DNA from: Pokkaliibacter sp046614695
Lineage (GTDB): Bacteria; Pseudomonadota; Gammaproteobacteria; Pseudomonadales; Balneatricaceae
Assembly: GCF_046614695.1 (NCBI RefSeq)
Contig: NZ_JBKKHQ010000001.1
Span: 62,001 to 126,000 of the forward strand
Direction: 5' to 3'
DNA: 64,000 nucleotides
Shown here: piece after piece, positions 53,148 to 62,221 of the stretch
Layout: each line of letters starts with the position of its first letter
How positions within the stretch are numbered: the first letter of the stretch is position 1
The notes under the pieces: generated by a model
What the model was told of the DNA's origin: nothing
What the model saw: the letters and a program-made list of their open reading frames with translations, nothing else
The model's database searches: none
Position numbers and translations under genes: made by a program

Positions 53148-54419
53148 TTACTCCAGGCTCTCGCGCACTTTTTTGACGTCTTCAGCGGTGACGCCGGGGG
53201 CATTATTGTTCCAGCCGGAACGGATAAAGCTCGCCAGCATGGCCACTTCGTTGTCATCCAGACGATGGGCAAAGCCGGGCATTTTCAGCTCGGACGGTGC
53301 TTTCTCGGTGGAAGGCAACTGCGCCCCTTTAAGAATGACGTTGATCAGGCCATCAGGGCTGTCCGCATTGACGATGCTGGCACCATCCAGCTGCGGGAAG
53401 GCTTTCGCCGCACCTTTGCCATCCACAAAGTGGCAGGCTGCACAGTTATCGATATACAGACGCTCACCCAGCGTCAGGTCTTTGGCGCTGGTCAGCTTAT
53501 CGGTCGTGGCCTGAGCCTTTGCGGCATCCACGGCAGCAGGCTTGTCATCACCGGCGAGATGCTTGATATACGCCGCAATGGACGCTGCATCTTCGTCAGT
53601 CATGTGCGAGGTGCTGTTGTAGACCACGGAGGTCATTTCACCGCCCACGCCTGCCTTGTCGTTACGACCGGTTTGCAGGTAATCGATAATTTCCTGCTTG
53701 GTCCAGTGCGCAATACCGCGAAGTGGAGGAACAGGCCAGCCGTTCAAATCACCACCGGCGAGGAAGTCCTCATCGGTATGATCGTAGGCTTTCTCCTGCA
53801 TGCCGACACCACGGGGGGTGTGGCAGCTGCCACAGTGACCCAGACCTTCAACCAGATAGGCTCCACGGTTCACTTCATCGGATGCGCCTTTGATTGGCTC
53901 AAAGCCATCGTCGTTACCAAAGGTCCAGTTCCAGAACATCATTCCCCAGCGTTGGCTAAAGGGGAAACTCAGGTCAGTCTTGGGCGGCTGGTAGTCGCTG
54001 GCTTTCACGCCATGCATAAAGTAGGCGTAGAGGGCTTTGATGTCCTCATCGTTAACTTTGGCGTAGTCCGGGTAAGGCATGGCCGGGTAGAGGTGGCTGC
54101 CATCAGCACGGATACCTTCGCGGACAGCATCGGAGAACTGCTCTTCGGTGTAGTTACCAATACCCACGTTTTTATCGGGCGTGATATTGGTGGAGTAGAT
54201 CACACCAAGGTCAGACTTGATCGGCAGGCCACCGGCGTAATCGGGCTTACCGGGTACGCTGTGACAGGCCATGCAGTCACCGGCGCGGGAAAGGTATTCA
54301 CCGCGCTTGATGAGATCGGCCTGATCTCCTGAAGCCTGATCCGCTGCAAAGGCCGAACCGCACAGGGGCATCAGCAGCAGGTTGGCCATTACGAGACGGT
54401 TAAGTAGTTGTCTTTTCAT
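53148..54419 (-). CDS. Gluconate-2-dehydrogenase-type triheme cytochrome c subunit (complex 2)
   Basis: A 423-residue cytochrome c with a cleavable-looking signal peptide (LVMANLLLMPLCGSAFA, cut near res. 25) rather than the anchoring helix seen in complex 1. Heme sites are CMACH (49-53), CGSCH (196-200) and CAACH (326-330). It starts 4 bases after the flavoprotein stop. Together with the two upstream genes it forms a second periplasmic dehydrogenase complex feeding the quinone pool. Confidence 0.9.
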   Translation of the reverse strand: MKRQLLNRLVMANLLLMPLCGSAFAADQASGDQADLIKRGEYLSRAGDCMACHSVPGKPDYAGGLPIKSDLGVIYSTNITPDKNVGIGNYTEEQFSDAVREGIRADGSHLYPAMPYPDYAKVNDEDIKALYAYFMHGVKASDYQPPKTDLSFPFSQRWGMMFWNWTFGNDDGFEPIKGASDEVNRGAYLVEGLGHCGSCHTPRGVGMQEKAYDHTDEDFLAGGDLNGWPVPPLRGIAHWTKQEIIDYLQTGRNDKAGVGGEMTSVVYNSTSHMTDEDAASIAAYIKHLAGDDKPAAVDAAKAQATTDKLTSAKDLTLGERLYIDNCAACHFVDGKGAAKAFPQLDGASIVNADSPDGLINVILKGAQLPSTEKAPSELKMPGFAHRLDDNEVAMLASFIRSGWNNNAPGVTAEDVKKVRESLE

Positions 54420-54423
54420 GTGC

Positions 54424-56193
54424 TTATGCCTGTACCAGTGGACCGGGGTTCTGGATGTACTGATCCTTGATCGCCTGAGCGGCCATCAACGTGATCGCGC
54501 CAATGGTGTTGGTCGGGTTGGACTGGAAGTTCTGCGGGAACGCATTGCCACCCGGCACAAACACATTGTGAACATCCCAGCTTTGCAGGTACTTGTTCAG
54601 GGCTGAGGTTTTCGGATCATCGCCCATCACCGCACCGCCCACGTTGTGGGTGGAAACGTACTTGGTCAGGTCAAAGTTGGAATCCATCGACAGGAAGCTG
54701 GACGAACGGTGATCCGGTTTCATCTGATCAGCGATTTCATTCACGGTCTTGTTGAGGAACTGCTGCAGCAGCAACTCGTTACGCTGCCAGTTGAAGGTCA
54801 TGCGCAGCAATGGCAGGCCGTGCTGGTCGGTGTAGTTGGGATCGAGATCCAGATACACGTCGCGGTACGACATACAGGTGGTGGTGATGCTGAGCTTCAT
54901 GGAGTGGCCGTACCATTGCTCCATGCCTTCTTTCCAGCCCATGCCCCAGGAAGGCGTGCCTTTGGGTAGCGCAGTACCAATCGGGTTGCCGTTGGACTGG
55001 GAGCTGTGAATCTTCGCACCGCCGATAAAGCCAAGGCCTGGGCCATCAAAGTTGCCGGGGGAAATGTCATTGAACATCTCACCGGAGGCACCGGCAGTCG
55101 CAAACGGGTTGAAGTGCTTGTCCTTGAAGAACATCTGCACGCCGCCGTTGCTCAGGAAGGCATAGTTACGGCCAACCACACCTTCTTCGGTGATGGGGTC
55201 ATAAGGCTTGCCGATACCGGAGAGCAGCATCAGGCGGACGTTGTACATCTGGAAACCGGCCAGAACGACGATTTTCGCGGGCTGGAAGCACTGGTTGCCG
55301 TCAGCATCAACGTAGATCACGCCTTTGGCGGTTTTCTTGTCATCGTGCAGCACGACCTTGATCACTTCGGCATTCACTTCATAGGAGAAGTTATCCATGC
55401 GCTTGAGGGAATCCATTACCGCGCTCTGGGGCGAGGCTTTGGAGTAGTTCAGGCAAGGGTACTTGCTGCAGTAACCGCAGTAGTTACAGGGGGCGATCTG
55501 GTTACCGTAAGGATTGGTCCAGCTTTGGGTGGCGATAGCCGCAGGGTTCGGGAACGGGTGGTAACCCATGCTGCGCGCGGTTTCGGCGAACATGCTGGCG
55601 TTCAGGGTATCGACCAGCGCAGGCATTGGGTAAGGCTCTGAACGCGGGCCTTCGAAAGGATCGCCGCCTTCCAGAATCTGGCCCTTGAGGTTGCCGGTAT
55701 TACCGGAAAGACCACAGATTTTCTCGAACTTGGTGAAGTACGGCTCGATTTCATCCCAGCTGAAGGGGAAATCCTGAATACGCATGTTTTCCTGCAGGAT
55801 ACCCGGTGCATAAGCTTCATCCGCGTAGGTCTTAAGCTTGATGTCATAAGGGGTGGGGCGCAGCAGAACGGCCGTCCAGTGCAGGCCGGAACCACCCACG
55901 CCGCCGCCAGGCACAAACGCGCCCCATTTACGGGTCGGTACGGCGTGATCCTTGCTGGTATAGCGCACGGTCACTGCCGATTCACGCGGGGTGGTCATGA
56001 CTTTATTACGGATCGCGTAAGCGTACTGATCCGCCGGTTTCGGGTAGGCCATCTCATCGTAGGAACGGTCCGGGCCTTTCTCCAGTGCCCGGACGGTCAG
56101 GCCTGCCATGGCAAGCTCAATACTCATCAGGGAGCCGGTCCAGCCGAGGCCGCAAACGACGACATCGACTTCTTTTTTATTGATAACTGACAT
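54424..56193 (-). CDS. GMC-family flavoprotein dehydrogenase subunit (complex 2)
   Basis: A 589-residue GMC oxidoreductase with FAD motif GLGWTG (res. 15-20). The cysteine cluster C236, C239, C242, C247 (CNYCGYCSKYPC) has exactly the spacing of complex 1. The C-terminus carries STHNVGGAVMGDDPK and QSNPTNTIGAITL, the active-site region. It is clearly paralogous to the protein at 33843-35606 but with many differences, so a different substrate (for example 2-ketogluconate) is plausible. The Tat-bearing small subunit is encoded 42 bases upstream. Confidence 0.9.
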   Translation of the reverse strand: MSVINKKEVDVVVCGLGWTGSLMSIELAMAGLTVRALEKGPDRSYDEMAYPKPADQYAYAIRNKVMTTPRESAVTVRYTSKDHAVPTRKWGAFVPGGGVGGSGLHWTAVLLRPTPYDIKLKTYADEAYAPGILQENMRIQDFPFSWDEIEPYFTKFEKICGLSGNTGNLKGQILEGGDPFEGPRSEPYPMPALVDTLNASMFAETARSMGYHPFPNPAAIATQSWTNPYGNQIAPCNYCGYCSKYPCLNYSKASPQSAVMDSLKRMDNFSYEVNAEVIKVVLHDDKKTAKGVIYVDADGNQCFQPAKIVVLAGFQMYNVRLMLLSGIGKPYDPITEEGVVGRNYAFLSNGGVQMFFKDKHFNPFATAGASGEMFNDISPGNFDGPGLGFIGGAKIHSSQSNGNPIGTALPKGTPSWGMGWKEGMEQWYGHSMKLSITTTCMSYRDVYLDLDPNYTDQHGLPLLRMTFNWQRNELLLQQFLNKTVNEIADQMKPDHRSSSFLSMDSNFDLTKYVSTHNVGGAVMGDDPKTSALNKYLQSWDVHNVFVPGGNAFPQNFQSNPTNTIGAITLMAAQAIKDQYIQNPGPLVQA

Positions 56194-56235
56194 CGTAAAA
56201 CCTTTATCAGTGAATTCTTCGAAAGGTCACGCCAC

Positions 56236-56976
56236 TCAGGCGCGATCACCCAGCAAGCTGACGGGGCCAAGCGGATAAGGCACGTTGTGCTGCTTGACCC
56301 ATTCAGGGAAGCTGGCGCGAGCACCGGGGAAGCCAATCGCAATCCAGGCTTTCATGCCTTTATTACCGCCGTACATGGGGTCTGCGAGGTAGCCGTGCTT
56401 GGTGTCGTCCAGTAGCTGGCTGAAGAATTGGGACGATTTCAGCTGGTCTTCACCGTAGGCGGTGAAGTCGATCTCGTCTTTTTGCAGCTGCGTCAGTACG
56501 TGCTGCTTTTGCTCAACGGTCAGTTGATCAAAGGTTTTACCGAGCTTGTCGCTGCAGTATTGGTTGGTCAGTTCAATACCGCGCTGATAGATCTTTTGCG
56601 GGTAGAACGGAATCTGGTAACCCAGGGTTTTGGGCAGGTTGGCAGGGAAGGGGCCTTCCATGTAAATCTCATGCCCAAATTCCTTGTCATCCAGCTGCTG
56701 GTCAATAAACACCGGCACGTTGGTTTCCAGTGCACCAGGCGCTTTGCCCTCGCCACCAGCGGGGATCAGCTGATCCGTGGCCGCGAGGATGAATTGCCAT
56801 TCCGCGTCTTTGAAGAAAATGGGCGTGTAGGTATCAAGATCAGGAGCGGCTTGCTCGAGCACTTCCGCTGCTGTTGCGTTGCGAAGCAGTAACTGGCTGA
56901 CCGGGAGCGCCACAACCGAGGCCATGAGAAATTTACGCCGGGTAAGATTTCTGTTGATTGCCATTGTCTGGTCCAT
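56236..56976 (-). CDS. Gluconate-2-dehydrogenase small subunit, Tat-exported (complex 2)
   Basis: A 246-residue subunit-3 family protein. TRRKFLMASVVALPVSQLLL is a twin-arginine signal; LAATDQLIPAGGEGKAPGAL and GNKGMKAWIAIGFPGARASF are the family core motifs. The ATG at 56976 is used; an in-frame ATG at 56964 would also keep the signal. First gene of the second complex; about 410 bases without a supported gene lie upstream. Confidence 0.9.
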   Translation of the reverse strand: MDQTMAINRNLTRRKFLMASVVALPVSQLLLRNATAAEVLEQAAPDLDTYTPIFFKDAEWQFILAATDQLIPAGGEGKAPGALETNVPVFIDQQLDDKEFGHEIYMEGPFPANLPKTLGYQIPFYPQKIYQRGIELTNQYCSDKLGKTFDQLTVEQKQHVLTQLQKDEIDFTAYGEDQLKSSQFFSQLLDDTKHGYLADPMYGGNKGMKAWIAIGFPGARASFPEWVKQHNVPYPLGPVSLLGDRA

Positions 56977-57386
56977 GTTCTGAGGGAAGAAACCGTTGCC
57001 TCTGAGGGCAACTCAGTTCGGCCCCGTTATGCTCCAGCCACGATGGCAGGCGGGGTCTTGTTATTTTTCATCCTTGAGGCCAGCAGCAACCCGCTCCGGG
57101 AATAGCATTCGCAGAAATGGGGGCATTACTTGTTTAAAAATTACTCAAAGGATCAAAGCTAAAACGATTCAGTTTTTTATGATTAATAATGTACTTTTTT
57201 GACAATGTGCAGCAGGTTATCACACGTACGGGCTTACAAACGGGTGCAACAGTCACAAAACATTGTTGATCTAATTGCCCTATTGATGGCTTAAGATGTA
57301 ATGATAATTCATCTATATGAATAGATGTGTAAATTTGCTTTCTGATTCCTTAATTACTAACAAATAAGCAAAAAACGCGATCTTTG
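56977..57386. promoter_or_regulatory. AT-rich intergenic region, presumed promoter of complex 2
   Basis: About 410 bases. The part from 57120 to 57370 is strongly AT-rich with no coding ORF, and it likely holds the promoter of the second dehydrogenase operon. No operator or terminator could be fixed. Confidence 0.5.
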
Positions 57387-57527
57387 TTAGCCCCGCGAAA
57401 CATATGAGGCAATATGCTCGAGGGGGATTTCCTTACTCACTGCATCGAGCTTTTTGGCTTCTTCGGGAGTGCAATCGACCAGAGTGTAACAATGAGGTTG
57501 GGGATGCGGGGCCTCAGGGTTAAACAT
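57387..57527 (-). CDS. 46-codon small protein coupled to the NicO transporter gene
   Basis: A short gene whose ATG (57525-57527) directly abuts the TGA of the NicO gene (57528-57530), giving TGAATG. The 46 residues read MFNPEAPHPQPHCYTLVDC, then TPEEAKKLDAVSKEIPLEHI and ASYVSRG. Two cysteines (13, 19) and histidines at 8, 12 and 38 could bind a metal. Coding quality is good with no rare-codon run, and the coupling suggests a role with the transporter, perhaps as a metal chaperone. Function not known; no family recognised. Confidence 0.55.
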   Translation of the reverse strand: MFNPEAPHPQPHCYTLVDCTPEEAKKLDAVSKEIPLEHIASYVSRG

Positions 57528-58559
57528 TCAAGGGCCAAGCAATACCGGCACTGTGGTGGGCGAATAGCGTAAAAACGCGAGGGTGAGGGAAAGCCCGAAA
57601 AGCAAAATTACCACGCCGCCGAACAAACGAATCCACGCCGACCAATGGCCTGCGCCAGAGCTGTTGCCGAGGCGACGAGCGACCCAGTCTTTCGCTACAA
57701 CACTCAGAATCGCCAGTGCCGCTACGGTTAAGGACGTTCCCAATGACATAGCAAGTACTGCGACGACGCCTTTGCCAAATTGATGGAGCAGGGCGGAGGC
57801 ACCTAATAAAAGTACTGCGCCACTGCAGGGGCGAATGCCGATGGACAGGGCGGTTAATAAGGCAATGCGCCAGTCATGTACTTTCGCTGGATCAAGGTGG
57901 TGATCATGACCACAAACCGAGCAGGCGCCGTGGCCAGTGTCATCCTGGGAGGTGCCGGGTTTTACCGACATGACAGACGGCAGATGGGTCGATGAAAGCG
58001 GCTTAAATGCTGTGATACCTGTCAGCACCTGGCTTGATTCACTCAGGCGGCGCACCCAGAGAGCCCTCAACGCCTGCCAGCAAAGCCAAAGGCCAATCAG
58101 CGTCACCATGATAAAGCTCGCCAGCTCCGCCTGATGCAAGGTGCCCATGGCTTCCCGGGTTAACCAGCCGAGGGCAAAAACCAGAACGGCAATCAGGGCT
58201 ATCGCCGTCAGGCCCTGCAGCAGCGCGGCTAACATCGACAACCCCAGCGCCCGCCGCCAGTGGCTATTTTGACTGGCGACATAGGTGCTCAGCACCACCT
58301 TGCCGTGGCCCGGGCCGGCGGCATGAAAAACGCCATAGCCAAAACTGACGCCTAATAACACGCCCCAGGCTTGAAGCGTCGGTGCCTGCCGAATCTGTGT
58401 GATGGCGGCCACCAGCGCACGGTATAACTCACCCTGCCAGATCACCACCTGAACAACTGCCTGTTGCCACACGCCACTCATATACAGCATCACGGCGATC
58501 GCCAGAAACAGGGCGGGGATCAGCAATACCGCTCGCGAGGATTGACTCAGTTGGGGCAT
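57528..58559 (-). CDS. NicO/RcnA-family metal exporter or importer
   Basis: A 343-residue inner-membrane transporter of the nickel/cobalt NicO family. FHAAGPGHGKVVLSTYVASQ is the conserved His-Gly-His signature in helix two; SIGIRPCSGAVLLLGAS is the second conserved segment; the loop HGACSVCGHDHHL (about res. 209-221) is rich in Cys/His ligands. It overlaps the DUF1007 gene by 13 bases, and the pair is recalled as a recurrent partnership. Nickel, cobalt or zinc is possible; direction of transport is unproven. Confidence 0.9.
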   Translation of the reverse strand: MPQLSQSSRAVLLIPALFLAIAVMLYMSGVWQQAVVQVVIWQGELYRALVAAITQIRQAPTLQAWGVLLGVSFGYGVFHAAGPGHGKVVLSTYVASQNSHWRRALGLSMLAALLQGLTAIALIAVLVFALGWLTREAMGTLHQAELASFIMVTLIGLWLCWQALRALWVRRLSESSQVLTGITAFKPLSSTHLPSVMSVKPGTSQDDTGHGACSVCGHDHHLDPAKVHDWRIALLTALSIGIRPCSGAVLLLGASALLHQFGKGVVAVLAMSLGTSLTVAALAILSVVAKDWVARRLGNSSGAGHWSAWIRLFGGVVILLFGLSLTLAFLRYSPTTVPVLLGP

Positions 58560-59293
58560 GTGATCACCCCGGTTTCCGTGAAAAAGCGACCCAAATCCGG
58601 CTCGCCTTGCTGAGTAATATCCAGCATCGCCGCTTCGGTGATTTTCGCGGGATCCGGATGTGCCTTGTTGATGCTAGTCGTGCAGCCGGTCGGCGCATGC
58701 TGCAAGGTGAGGGCGCCTGGCAGCGGGTTATCCCCCGTGGCATCGGCCTCGTGCAGCATCTCGATATAGTAGGTGGAATCGTAAATGTGATAGCGCAGGG
58801 TTTTCCCGGCCAGCGACACCGGCGTTTTCAGCGGCACGATAAAACTGAAAATCAGCCGTTCCTGCCGGTATTCAGTGTCGTAGTCCTGCACATCATCCAG
58901 CGCCAGAGATGCAGGCGTTTGGCTGCTGTTATCCGTATCACTCAGCAGCACATGGGTCAGGTTGTTCTTGCTGGCCAGATTGTCCCGAATCTTCGAACCC
59001 AGCACATCCAGCTTCTGTTCAATTGGCTCATCCTTGTTACCCGCCGGAATGCCTTCCAGCATCACCTGACTGAACATCGGGTCCATACGCCAGCGCTCCT
59101 TAAGCGCCGACAACTTGCCATCCTGATCAAAAATCCCCGTGACCGTCATATCCACCCAACCGTGAGGGTGCGCCAGAACCTGCGAGGAAAAAACGCTAAC
59201 GGCCGCCAGCAGGCTCAGTTTTAGCCAATAATGAATGGCTTTGGTGGCAGAAAGCTTTGAACGAGGACGTGAAAACATAAGACGTTGGCTCAT
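58547..59293 (-). CDS. DUF1007 family periplasmic protein
   Basis: A 248-residue exported protein: signal peptide LSLLAAVSVFSSQVLA ending just before HPHGWVDM, so the mature N-terminus carries a His-x-His metal motif. ERWRMDPMFSQVMLEG and RQERLIFSFIVPLKTP, then YHIYDSTYYIEM are DUF1007 hallmarks. The start at 59293 (upstream AGG) is preferred over an ATG at 59341. It overlaps the NicO gene, so the product probably passes metal to or from the transporter. Confidence 0.88.
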   Translation of the reverse strand: MSQRLMFSRPRSKLSATKAIHYWLKLSLLAAVSVFSSQVLAHPHGWVDMTVTGIFDQDGKLSALKERWRMDPMFSQVMLEGIPAGNKDEPIEQKLDVLGSKIRDNLASKNNLTHVLLSDTDNSSQTPASLALDDVQDYDTEYRQERLIFSFIVPLKTPVSLAGKTLRYHIYDSTYYIEMLHEADATGDNPLPGALTLQHAPTGCTTSINKAHPDPAKITEAAMLDITQQGEPDLGRFFTETGVITCPN

Positions 59294-59483
59294 TGCCTGA
59301 CAACAGCCAGAAACCCTGAGGGAAAAGCCGCGGGGCTGCAAGAGGATATTTTTGGGAGAGGGTAAGGAAGTTCTGGGAGTGGTCAGTGAATTGGTGACGT
59401 TCTATAACTGTTCGTATTGATTTCATTGCCTAGGATGGATGGTGAAGGTCATAGACTACAACGGATCATATTAAGGAATTGTA

Positions 59484-59954
59484 ATGCGCGAAGATCAAAT
59501 CACGTCTGAGCTGTCATCGCTCGCGTTTAAATTCTTCTATAGATTTTCTCGATTTGAGTTCTGCCTCAAAGAAAATAACTACTTGAAGAACGAAAATGTT
59601 GGATCTAACGCTGAGCCTGGTTGGAACAAATTTATAAGTCGCCATGCACGGAGCTACCAACTATCAGAAGAGGCGATCTCTCTTCTGAGGGAGCCTCCTG
59701 ATCGGCAAGTCGTCGGTCAAGGCTCAGCTTTGGTGTGGGAGCCACTTAGATTTGGCGATGGTGACCCCGATCTAAAAAAGGTGGTTAAAGCGGTAAAAAC
59801 TGTTCGCAATAATCTCTTTCATGGGGGGAAGCATAGTGCCGCGGGATGGGACGACTCTGAACGCATGCATCGACTTATTACTTGTAGTGTAGCTGTATTG
59901 GATTGCTTGGCAGAGATCGGTGAATTCGAAGGCGACTACAGAAAGTCTTATTAA
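59484..59954 (+). CDS. Small HEPN-domain protein
   Basis: A 156-residue protein with an N-terminal helix RFSRFEFCLKENNYLKN and, near the C-terminus, TVRNNLFHGGKHS in which R108 and H113 form the Rx4H motif with Asn following Arg, the signature of HEPN nucleases. AAGGAATTGTA precedes the ATG. Composition is somewhat AT-richer than its neighbours. HEPN proteins commonly act in toxin, abortive-infection or stress-RNA-cleavage systems; there is no obvious antitoxin partner here. Confidence 0.75.
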   Translation: MREDQITSELSSLAFKFFYRFSRFEFCLKENNYLKNENVGSNAEPGWNKFISRHARSYQLSEEAISLLREPPDRQVVGQGSALVWEPLRFGDGDPDLKKVVKAVKTVRNNLFHGGKHSAAGWDDSERMHRLITCSVAVLDCLAEIGEFEGDYRKSY

Positions 59955-60148
59955 ATCTATGCAAAAAATAAGTTATAAACTTCAATATGAATACTGTATT
60001 TAACATAATACATATTATGCGCAATTATACATTGCGCGCAGTAACCCTCGTTTTATCCCTTATTTCTCAGGACTTCTGGCCAGTTTGATGTTTTTAACGG
60101 TTTTACGCGTTCTCCATCATTACTGGCCAGTTATCTCGTTTCGATCGC

Positions 60149-60898
60149 CTAGATTTGTGCTGCGCCACCGTCAGCGAAGATCTCTGCGCCATTCACAAAG
60201 CTGCTGTCGTCGGATGCCAGGAACACCGCGACCCTGGCGATCTCTCGTGGCTCACCTACGCGACCCAGCGGCACCAGACTGGCCATTTGGTTCATGAAAT
60301 CATCTGCGGCTTCGTCAGGCACCAGCCCCAATGCGCCGGGCGTTTTTACCGGGCCTGGGCTTAAGGTGTTCACGCGGATGCCACGTGGCTTCAGGTCAAG
60401 AATCCAGTTACGGGCAAAGTTACGGATGGCTGCCTTGGTGGCGCTGTAAACGCTGAAGTTTTCTGTGCCGCTACTGCCTGTGGTTGATCCGGTCAGGATG
60501 ACTGAGCCGCCTTCACGCATTAGTGGCAGCGCTTTTTGTACGGTAAACAAGGTCCCTTTAACGTTGATATTGAAGGCTTTGTCGAAGTGCTCTTCAGTGA
60601 TCTCGCCGAAACGTTGGAAATCACCCACGCCGGCATTGGCAAAGACAATGTCGAGATGGTCGGTTTTAGCGGCAATTTCTGCAAAGACACAGTCAAGATC
60701 CGCCAGGTTGGAAATATCACCCTGAATGCCGATGGCGTTCGAGCCGGCTTCTGCCACAGCGGCATCCAGCTCTTTTTGGCGTCGGCCCGTAATAAAGACG
60801 GTCGCGCCCTGTGCCACAAATTCCAGCAGCGTGGCTTTGCCGATGCCGGTGGATCCGCCGGTAATTAGTGCTGTTTTACCTTCCAGTTTCTTGCTCAT
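60149..60898 (-). CDS. SDR-family oxidoreductase
   Basis: A 249-residue short-chain dehydrogenase: TGGSTGIG at res. 13-20, FITGRRQKE with arginines favouring NADP, ANAGVGDFQ and the YxxxK pair in YSATKAAIRNFARNW. GGAG lies before the ATG at 60898; a start at 60934 adds 12 unsupported residues. The pattern (LDLKPRGIRVNTLSPGPV, then VNGAEIFADGG) is that of the glucose-1-dehydrogenase-like group. Divergent from the LysR gene at 61041, its likely regulator. Confidence 0.9.
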   Translation of the reverse strand: MSKKLEGKTALITGGSTGIGKATLLEFVAQGATVFITGRRQKELDAAVAEAGSNAIGIQGDISNLADLDCVFAEIAAKTDHLDIVFANAGVGDFQRFGEITEEHFDKAFNINVKGTLFTVQKALPLMREGGSVILTGSTTGSSGTENFSVYSATKAAIRNFARNWILDLKPRGIRVNTLSPGPVKTPGALGLVPDEAADDFMNQMASLVPLGRVGEPREIARVAVFLASDDSSFVNGAEIFADGGAAQI

Positions 60899-61040
60899 CA
60901 CTGACTCCAGTGCTGTCGGATTGTTCAGAGCCACAACGCCTGTGGCCCTGAGGTTGTGATGAGTATGGTAATTCGCGCTTTATGGACGTATTAGTCGGGA
61001 ATTCGTAGTATCAGTTTCAACTAAAAGTTGGAGGTGGCCG

Positions 61041-61961
61041 ATGGAATCCTTGCAGGCATTGCAGTCATTTGCGCGTTCAGCCGAGCTGCTGAACTTCTCC
61101 GAAGCCGCGCGCCGCCTGGGAATTTCTCCCGCAGCGGTCAGTAAAAACGTGGCGCAGCTGGAGCGAAACCTTGGCACGCAGCTGTTCTTTCGAAGTACCC
61201 GAAGCCTGACGCTCACTGAAGCTGGCGAGCGTTTATATTGTGAGGTCGCGGCCCATCTTGAAGGGATTCAGCATGCACTCACCAGTGTCGATGAATCCCG
61301 TCATGAACCTTCCGGGCGACTGAAAGTCAGCGTTTCTCCGTTTTTTGGCAATAACCGCGTCGTGCCGATGCTGGTACCGTTAAAGGAGCGTTATCCGCTG
61401 ATTGAACCTGAGCTGCATTTTGAAAATCGCCATGTGGATCTGATCGCTGAGGGCCTGGATGTGGCGATTGGTGGTGGTGCGGAATTAACTCCCGGTGTGG
61501 TCGCAAGGCCACTTTTTAAGCTGCACCTTATTGCTCTGGCCTCCCCGCAATTTCTGCAGAACCACCCTGCTCCACAGCATCCACGGGATCTCGAGCCTTT
61601 GGATGGCATTGCGTTGCGGTCTAACAAGAGCCGCCGTTTGTGGCAATGGGAGCTTAAGCACCGTGATGGCGAGGTGTATTCGACGCGCTTAAAGGCGAAA
61701 TACATCATGGATGACCCGGAAGCCCTATGCCGCTGCGCAGCGCTTGGGCTGGGCATTACCGTGTCGTCCATGGAAGCTGCCTATGACTATCTGCAGCGTG
61801 GTGAGCTGGTGCGTGTGTTGCCGGACTGGTCTATCGATATGGGCTCGGTGAATGTCTATTTCGCTGAGAAAAAACGGCTACCTGCGAAAACCCGCGTCTT
61901 TATCGACATGCTGATTGCCCATTTTGAGAATGATCTGGGGCCGAAGTTGTCGGTGATCTAA
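61041..61961 (+). CDS. LysR-family transcriptional regulator
   Basis: A 306-residue LysR protein beginning MESLQALQSFARSAELLNFS; recognition region EAARRLGISPAAVSKNVAQL and TRSLTLTEAGERLY. Effector domain from about res. 90 (GRLKVSVSPFFGNNRVVPML). GGAGG lies before the ATG. Divergent from the SDR at 60149 across 142 bases. It converges on the small gene 61973-62221. Confidence 0.92.
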   Translation: MESLQALQSFARSAELLNFSEAARRLGISPAAVSKNVAQLERNLGTQLFFRSTRSLTLTEAGERLYCEVAAHLEGIQHALTSVDESRHEPSGRLKVSVSPFFGNNRVVPMLVPLKERYPLIEPELHFENRHVDLIAEGLDVAIGGGAELTPGVVARPLFKLHLIALASPQFLQNHPAPQHPRDLEPLDGIALRSNKSRRLWQWELKHRDGEVYSTRLKAKYIMDDPEALCRCAALGLGITVSSMEAAYDYLQRGELVRVLPDWSIDMGSVNVYFAEKKRLPAKTRVFIDMLIAHFENDLGPKLSVI

Positions 61962-61972
61962 TCCGACGGCTC

Positions 61973-62221
61973 TCACCCCTGATGCAATAACCGCCCATCA
62001 ATGACTTGCCGCACCAGGCTGTAGCCGAAGTCTGCGGCTTCCTCCCGACTGGTAAAGGCGAAATCCCCGGAGCCTGCCTCGGGCAGGCCTTCAATAAAAA
62101 CAATGACCTGATTAAAGCCGCTTTGATTGTGAGCGCGTTTGGCGATGACCTGATACTGCTTGCCGTTATAGATGCCACTGCTGAGCGTGACCCCTGAACC
62201 TGCGATATCTCGACGCATCAT
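61973..62221 (-). CDS. Small protein, paralogue family member C
   Basis: An 82-residue protein: GSGVTLSSGIYNGKQYQVIA, then FNQVIVFIEGLPEAGSGDFA, SREEAADFGYSLVRQVIDG. It aligns nearly end to end with member B at 15889-16131 and loosely with A at 13880-14116. Two adjacent in-frame ATGs exist; GGGG upstream fits the second (62218) slightly better. No signal, no membrane segment. The stop lies 12 bases from the converging LysR stop. Function unknown. Confidence 0.82.
   Translation of the reverse strand: MMRRDIAGSGVTLSSGIYNGKQYQVIAKRAHNQSGFNQVIVFIEGLPEAGSGDFAFTSREEAADFGYSLVRQVIDGRLLHQG

Noticed and set aside
53076..54332. 418-codon open frame on the plus strand
   Set aside because: Antisense to the triheme cytochrome c gene, whose heme motifs are unmistakable; the opposite frame is an artefact of codon bias.
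60076..60132. CTGGCCAGTT repeated at 60076 and 60123
   Set aside because: Considered as an attachment site for the nearby HEPN gene, but both copies are on the same side of it and the core is a short self-complementary sequence.
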